Assembly: GCA_030737875.1 (NCBI GenBank)
Contig: CM060919.1
Location: 803,131,160-803,195,159, forward strand
Source of the DNA: Allium sativum
Taxonomy: Eukaryota > Streptophyta > Magnoliopsida > Asparagales > Amaryllidaceae
DNA: 64,000 nt
Reading direction: 5' to 3'
The notes under the pieces are model-generated. The model saw only the letters and a list, made by a program, of their open reading frames with translations. It did not search any database and was not told where the DNA came from. Positions 57,913-64,000 of this stretch are shown in pieces. Every line of letters starts with the position of its first letter. Position 1 is the first letter of the stretch. A program made the position numbers and the translations under genes.

Positions 57913-60900
57913 TGTAGCGACCCGAACTCCCCAGTCTCCGAAGAGATGAGAAAGAACGAATTACTGTGAGGACAAGACAAATCAGAACGCAGACGGAAGA
58001 ACATTTCATTGATATTACAACAATTCCATCAGATACAAGAATATACAGAGTATAATGAATAAATTACATTCGATAAATATCAGAGATTACAATAAATTAC
58101 ATAGCAGCGGAAAAACAATAGAAAACACAACTGAAAGTAATGCGCGGATACAGGGCTTTCCGAGCATCGTTCCAGCTGTAAATCAGGATCCTGTGAATAT
58201 AAATCTGCAAAACCAAAACTACTAGCTGCCCGGGTCGAAAATAAGGGCACCCAGAGTTTAGGTTAAAACAATAAACTCCAGGTCAGTCATGTGACTGGTG
58301 TGAGAACAAAAACAGTTATTTAAAACTTTACTTTAAAAGAGAGTAATTATAGGGACCACACCGTATAACATGGAACGGGTTTCCTCCCAAGAATACCAGT
58401 GCATAGAATAAACAGCGCAATGCTTTTTCGAAAAATGAAGCTATTATAAGACCCAGGTCCCATCACACAATGCAACGCAAGCCGGAGGATAGGGTTTTAC
58501 CTTATAACAGCCAAACATGCTTGGTACGTTTAAAACAAATCATTTGATACTATAATAAGTGTATAGTGTCAAAACAATTTCAATCATAAATATAAATCAT
58601 AGACGGCATAAGTGCCCCATACCACTATGTCGCCATACTAGGCTCTACAAATAAAACCGAAATACACGTATTGGAAATTGGATTTCCGTCATGAGTCGAG
58701 GCAAGGGGCAAGCTCCTCTCCGCTTCGAGACACTCTAGCAAATGCCTCGGGACTACACACTCTGGGTAACCCCTGGATGCTTCAGGGCCGGTCCTCACTT
58801 ACGTTAGAGGATTAATTATGCCTGAACACACGTTTCCCGGTCCTTACATACCTAAAATCAAGGCGCCTCATCCAACAACCACATAGGTGAAAAGTATAAA
58901 ATGTCAGGGCTGGTAAGTCACTGACACCACCAAAGCTAGAAAGAAACGTCGTGCTCTCCCTGCAGTCTGTATCCCGTTTTTGACTCATACCGAGGTGTGA
59001 GGCTCGCGAATTCACGTTATACACAAAGCTGCCACGTAGGCCGTGCTTTGATCATCAACCACAAGACTTTGCTTTTCAACAGAAGCCTTGATCATTGCAT
59101 CTTAGCGTGCCACACAGGCAATTCATGCCATGCGATTGATATCTATCGATATATAACCTCTAAGCTCGTACGTCTCAGAGAAGGGCGTTAAGCAAGAGAA
59201 TAAATTCTCCGCCGCCAAACAGATATATATTTAACAGAAATCAATCAAAACAGAATAAAATCCAATGTCAGACACATAATCCATTTACAAGTTCGTTCTG
59301 GGTCTGAACGAAACCGGAGGCACTTTCCTCGCATATCCATCCATCTCCAAGTACGTCTGGACGATCACCAACTATTTCCATCCTCTTGGGTGTACAGCCC
59401 AATCAGGATCGTCAGTAATTATCCAAACGATGTGAAGACTTCCAGTCTTCGACCACCGTCTTCATCTTCGACATATCGTCGAATCGGTTATTCAGAATGG
59501 GTATAAACCCGGCCTTTCCGAACACCCCGCGTATATTAAAGACAAATGTTACACAAACACAACATACGCCTCATTCCAATCCAGAATATTCTTTTATTCC
59601 CAAAATCACTTTCCTAGGGGAAAGGTTCCCATTAATTTTATCCAAGATAAATTCTTTAAAATTTATCCTTTAATCTTCCTTTGGATGTCATTTCAAACCA
59701 AATTATGGTTTTCTAAACTAGTCGAGATTAGCGAACCACACCGAAGTAATTATTTATTTTATTTCCCAATCCCAACCTATTCATCCCATGAAGCAAAACT
59801 GGTAATACTCCATATCTAACACCGTGGTGTTATCGGTAAAATTAATTACCATTTCATGTTCAAATCTAATTAAAGATTTACCTATCACTTTGGAGCAAAA
59901 CTGGTGATACTCCTTTCTCGCTCATTTTCTAAAGTTGATAATTTAAATTATCAATTAACATTTCAATTTAATTGAAGATTCATTAAAACTCCTTTTACTG
60001 GGTTAAAGAACTAGTGTCATTTAAAACACAGTTCACGACAAACCCATGAATCAATTCTATTTAAACCCATTTCAAATCCAATTTATTTATTTAAAAATAA
60101 ATGGGTTTTAATTTCAGTTCAAAACTAGTTCATTTTGATAAAAATCTATTTTTATCTTTTCAAATGTGGAGTTTTTCATCACAATTTTTCCCAAATCACT
60201 TCTTATGATTCTACACAAATTATTGATATTTTTAATAATTTTATCAAGGCCCGTACAGTCGATTTCCATCAACGGCCACCGAACTGCACTTACAGCGACC
60301 TTTTCCAAATTTGATTTAGACGTATCTCCAAATCCAACCGTTAGATTTCAAATTTCTAATATTCGTTAGAAAGCTCTTTTCGATACGAACCCAACGGTTC
60401 CGGTTTTAGGAGAATCCGACGGTCGGATCTCCCGTAATGCCCGTTTGAAATAAATGGTCGAAATTCACGAACTGCCACAGCGCGGCGCGTTCTATTCAGG
60501 CCATTATATTATATATATAATATATATAATATATATTTCGTCGATTTCTATTCAAAACTAATTATATGAATAGTTTTAAATTCGTTTCAAAAACAATTTC
60601 AACTTCCATTTCAATTCAAATCAAAATTGAATTTTTTCTTATAAATTCATTTTAAAATTCATTCCTATTCAATTCAAATTCGTTATACATTCAATTCAGT
60701 TCGAATTCGTTTTCTATTCAATTCAAATCAAATTCGTTTTCTATTCAATTCAATTCGAAATCATTTTATATTCAATTCATTTCGAAATCATTTTATATTC
60801 AATTCATTTCGAAATCATTTTATATTCAATTCATTTCGAAATCGTTTTATATTTAATTCATTTCGAAATCGTTTTATATTCAATTCATTTCGAAATCGTT

Positions 60901-61749
60901 TTATATTCAAATCAAATTTGTTTTAAATTCAAAAACGAATATAATCGATATAAATATCGTTCACGTCAAAATAGCGCATAACTAATCAACATGGCTTTAT
61001 ATTCAACAAATGGATCTATATCTCTTTCAATACACGACTCTATATCTTTGTCAACACACGACTAATCTCAGCGAATGAGTACTGTCCACACATGACCCTT
61101 TACTTTATAGTGATAAAGATATAAATTTTATTGTTAAAATATTTCGTTCAACTCATGACTAATCTCAACGGATGAGTACAGTCAACACATGAACCTTTAT
61201 TTTATATTATTCTTTATCTTCTCAATTGGAATGAGGCCCAATCAATCACCATATAATGTTAATTATATGGATTTTCATACATCACACGTATATAATAGCA
61301 TTGAAAAATAATCAACCATCAACCAAAGTGCACTACACTGTATAAGCATCAAATATAGATATCTAACGCTTATAACAGCCTGTCAATCAATCGATCGACA
61401 TATTTAATCAATCAGGATGAGTGAACTTCAAATTTCATCCCAACACCCGTGTGGGGTTTCAAACAATCAAACACAGATTTTAGTTGTGCAGTTGGGCGAT
61501 GTGTAAAATTTATCGACCCAATCAATATCAGTCAAATCAGTGTATATAAACAAATCGGTCGATTTGTTTATGAATATTTGTTTATTCACTTTCACGTTAA
61601 AAATTATATTTTTAACGATAAAACATTTTATTTCAACATATGAATTTCTCGTCGATATTATTTAAAATAATTTATTTTAAATATCCAAGATCCGCTAAAA
61701 TTGCCAAAATAAAAATTTTAAACTGGTTCAGAATTTCCGGGTTATTACA
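57913..61749 (-). repeat. LARD3 5' LTR
   Basis: Partner of 53036-56862. It is followed on the plus strand by TTTAT and the continuation of the Tat LTR. Confidence 0.94.
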
Positions 61750-61754
61750 TTTAT
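61750..61754 (+). repeat. Target-site duplication of LARD3, right
   Basis: TTTAT, partner of 53031-53035. Confidence 0.95.
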
Positions 61755-62878
61755 GCATAAAGAAGTGCGTGGATCATACAGACCATTTACTTAAACAAGG
61801 CAATGGAGTTAACGAAATATATAGAAAGCATTATGATGTATGATGGAATTCAAGTGTTTGTGATAAACTGCTGCATGCGTTTAGTCCAGAGAATAGCGTG
61901 TATGTCAAACAACTTATGGATTGGCATAAAACAAATATAAGACGAAGGCAGTTGCAAAATATGAGTAGAAAACATGAAGCGTGAACGTAATATGGATCGG
62001 CCTCAAATAATATGGCCGTGGCAATAATGTAATTTGATAGGTCGGTCAGTTCATGTATGCAATGGGTCGGTCATTCTTTGCGTTCATCAGCAGATCAGTG
62101 TAAAAGGAATTGGCATGGGTCGGCAAAAGATTCTCCACGTGGATCGGTCACAAACAAAAAGTAGTGGCAAAGATGCAATTAAGTGGGTCGGTCACAAAAA
62201 TTGTATGGGTCGCTCACTAATAATTTTAAGGGGTCGGTCGAACATATATTATGGGTCGGTCGAACATATATGGTCAGTAGGACATAATACCACTGTGTAG
62301 AGCTGTCCAGTGGAATTTCCGTAAATACATTTATTAACGACCCCTACCCTACACACCATAATTTCAGCTTTTCAACTACCCCGAACTACATCTATAAATA
62401 CCCCACTTCTCAACCACTCAAGGCACCAATTTTTGGACCTCGAAGGGCTACCATTTTCACTTCTCCACCACTCTAAACTTCTCTAAACCTCTCCTACCTC
62501 CATTGATTCTCTGAAAAGCTTAGATCCAACACAAATTCACTATGGAAGTAATGAAGATCATCCAATTGTTCAAGTGATTGAAGATCTACTCAACTATCAT
62601 CACAAATCAAGAGATCTAACCGATTTGCTTCGTGAATTCAAGTGAAATCAAGAGAAGAAAAGAGAGAAATGTGTGATATGAATGAAGTCATGTACTTTGT
62701 AAATCCAATAGTGATAATGAAAATAGCTTCTATAGTGGACGTAGGTCTAAATTGACTGAACCACTCTAAAATTCTCGTGTCTCTACTTGGATTTGTGGCT
62801 CCACATTATTTTTAGTTTTTACTCTTTTGTGAAGTATTGCATACACCTTGAGTGTTGTGATCATTTTTTATTTCAACA
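61755..62878 (+). repeat. Tat 3' LTR, second piece
   Basis: Matches 43597-44743, includes the TATA box 62393-62400 and ends TTTCAACA before TGATA. The open frame 62034-62300 reflects the GGGTCGGTC repeats and is not a gene. Confidence 0.88.
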
Positions 62879-62883
62879 TGATA

Positions 62884-64000
62884 TACTTCAAGTATGAATA
62901 CATTTGGATTCAAAATAGAATCCAAACCTAATCAAATCATGGAATAACCAAATTCAAACCCTTTTAGGTTACAATTAAATTTTTACATAAGGGTGGATTA
63001 CACAAAGTAGAAACACCAACAACACCCCTTTTCTCTTCAATTTAATATTAAGATCAAAAATCCACAAACCAAACAACATGACAATTCTTATGCAAACATA
63101 AAATAGAGGATTTAGGGTTTTTGTATTGATATTATCGATTTCCTAATCCTCTTAGGATAGCTATCAACATGTTAATCTATTAAAAAATACAATATGCCTA
63201 AGAACACAATATTCCACTCACAGATCTAAGGAAGAAAAAATAAGATTCTTGTTGTAGATTCAGATCTGTGCTTAATTTTCGCGCCAAACGTGCTCCAATC
63301 CTCCTAATATATATGTCGGAATCATCTTTTAGAATATTATATATATAACTAAATTCCAAAACTCATACTAAAATTTATATATACTTAGATTAGAGAAAAG
63401 ATAGGAATAAACGTTAGAGGAATAGGAGAGAAATCCCTAACCTCTTCTGAAATTCAGCAATGGCAGAAGGAGGATATAGAGGTAGGCAGAAGAGAGCGGC
63501 CAGTGTTTTGTTGTGTGATATGAGGTCATATATATAATCGCTTATGTAAGCATAGGCCGCTAGATTATTCAGATGCAATCCTGGCCATATATTTGTATAT
63601 ATCCCTTTAGAAAACCCTAACCAAACATAGATTCGTTGGTCTTCTCCACCGCCAGGGGGTCGACCTGGGTGGCCGAACAGCGGTCGACCCCCCTTCTAGG
63701 GGGTGGTCGACCTCTTGGTCGCTGAAATGCCGAATGAATTTATGTGGCGTTGAGGTGTCTAATTAAATAATATGTTACTTTATTTTCAAATCTCTTTCCT
63801 TACATAAAATATTCTCTATCCCCATAATCTTATCCTCTGTTTGAATTTCAAAATTCTCCCTTATTTATTTTAATATATATTTTGGACATATATATTACTC
63901 ATGCAATGTCCCGCAAATCCGTACTATATGAGTTGACTACATACATCACACTTCCAACCCACATTGTGACGATCCCAAAACCCCGATACACGGTGTTAAG
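62884..64000. other. Host or unassigned sequence, right part
   Basis: AT-rich and non-coding as far as I can read. On the minus strand it resembles a leader region, but I cannot classify it. It has a GC-rich inverted repeat (63655-63692) and, near the edge, TGTGACGATCCC, which could open another LTR. Confidence 0.5.
63655..63692. repeat. Perfect 11-bp inverted repeat
   Basis: GGGGGTCGACC (63655-63665) and GGTCGACCCCC (63682-63692). A third, partial GGTGGTCGACC follows at 63702. Confidence 0.8.

Larger units (their letters stand above)
53036..61749 (-). mobile_element. LARD3: non-autonomous LTR element in reverse orientation
   Basis: LTRs 53036-56862 (3') and 57913-61749 (5'), each about 3.83 kb, around a 1050-bp interior. 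Minus-strand LTR start TGTAATAACCCGG, end GGGTCGCTACA. TSD TTTAT at 53031-53035 and 61750-61754. The empty site survives in the Tat 5' LTR at 43591-43599 (ACATTTATACAT). LTR copies differ by roughly 1 percent by eye. There is no coding capacity. Confidence 0.95.
13190..62878 (+). mobile_element. Tat-lineage Ty3/gypsy element, gag only, host for four nested insertions
   Basis: Outer limits are the 5' LTR start TGTCAACTG (13190) and 3' LTR end TTTCAACA (62878), flanked by TGATA on both sides. After the 5' LTR comes TTTTGGCGCCCACCGTGGGG, the primer-site context typical of plant Tat-type elements. A decayed gag with the Tat-style C-terminal zinc-finger segment follows. No protease, reverse transcriptase or integrase is visible, so the element is non-autonomous. 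RevB, the CACTA-like transposon and LARD3 inserted directly into it; Tekay and LARD2 are nested deeper inside RevB. Confidence 0.85.

Overview
This window is intergenic DNA from a flowering-plant nuclear genome, probably a eudicot. I found no intact host gene. Almost all of it is a stack of nested LTR retrotransposons. The evidence is directly repeated TG...CA termini, initiator-Met-tRNA primer sites (TGGTATCAGAGC type), polypurine tracts, 5-bp target-site duplications (TSDs) and one chromovirus-type gag-pol. Organism assignment beyond 'plant' is inference.

Layout. (1) 1-11930: right-hand part of a non-autonomous LTR element (LARD1, + strand). Its LTR is 6.2 kb but its interior only 1.4 kb, and its 5' LTR runs off the left edge. 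(2) 11931-13184 and 62884-64000: the two halves of a host/unknown sequence split by a Tat-lineage element (13190-62878, TSD TGATA). (3) The Tat 5' LTR is split by RevB, a minus-strand non-autonomous element (about 13336-43189). (4) The left LTR of RevB is split by a chromodomain-bearing Tekay/Del-type element (15126-36984, TSD ATTTA), which carries the only recognisable pol and is broken by six stops and a frameshift. (5) The 5' LTR of the Tekay element is split by LARD2 (17022-28987, TSD GCTAT), with 3294-bp LTRs and no coding capacity. (6) The Tat body 43190-62878 holds a decayed gag, a 4.3-kb CACTA-like DNA transposon (46576-50896) carrying a two-exon piece of a Clp chaperone gene and two small palindromic MITE-like repeats, two hairpin-bearing minisatellites, and a 3' LTR split by LARD3 (minus strand, 53036-61749, TSD TTTAT).

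Nesting is four deep: host, Tat, RevB, Tekay, LARD2. LTR-to-LTR divergence judged by eye falls in the same order.

How the parts may work together. Four of the five Met-primed elements code for nothing, so they must rely on proteins from a relative of the Tekay element. They share structured modules rather than genes. These are (a) an LTR hairpin 340-460 bp before the LTR end whose stem differs between families but stays paired, including G-U pairs that exist only in the sense RNA; (b) a hairpin beside the polypurine tract with constant loop and compensatory stem changes; (c) a tandemly repeated 5-bp-stem hairpin with loop GGGAN/GAGAT shared by LARD2 and RevB; (d) another internal module shared by LARD1 and LARD3. 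I regard this set of covarying RNA elements, possibly recognised in trans, as the best candidate here for an undescribed system. The function is inference.
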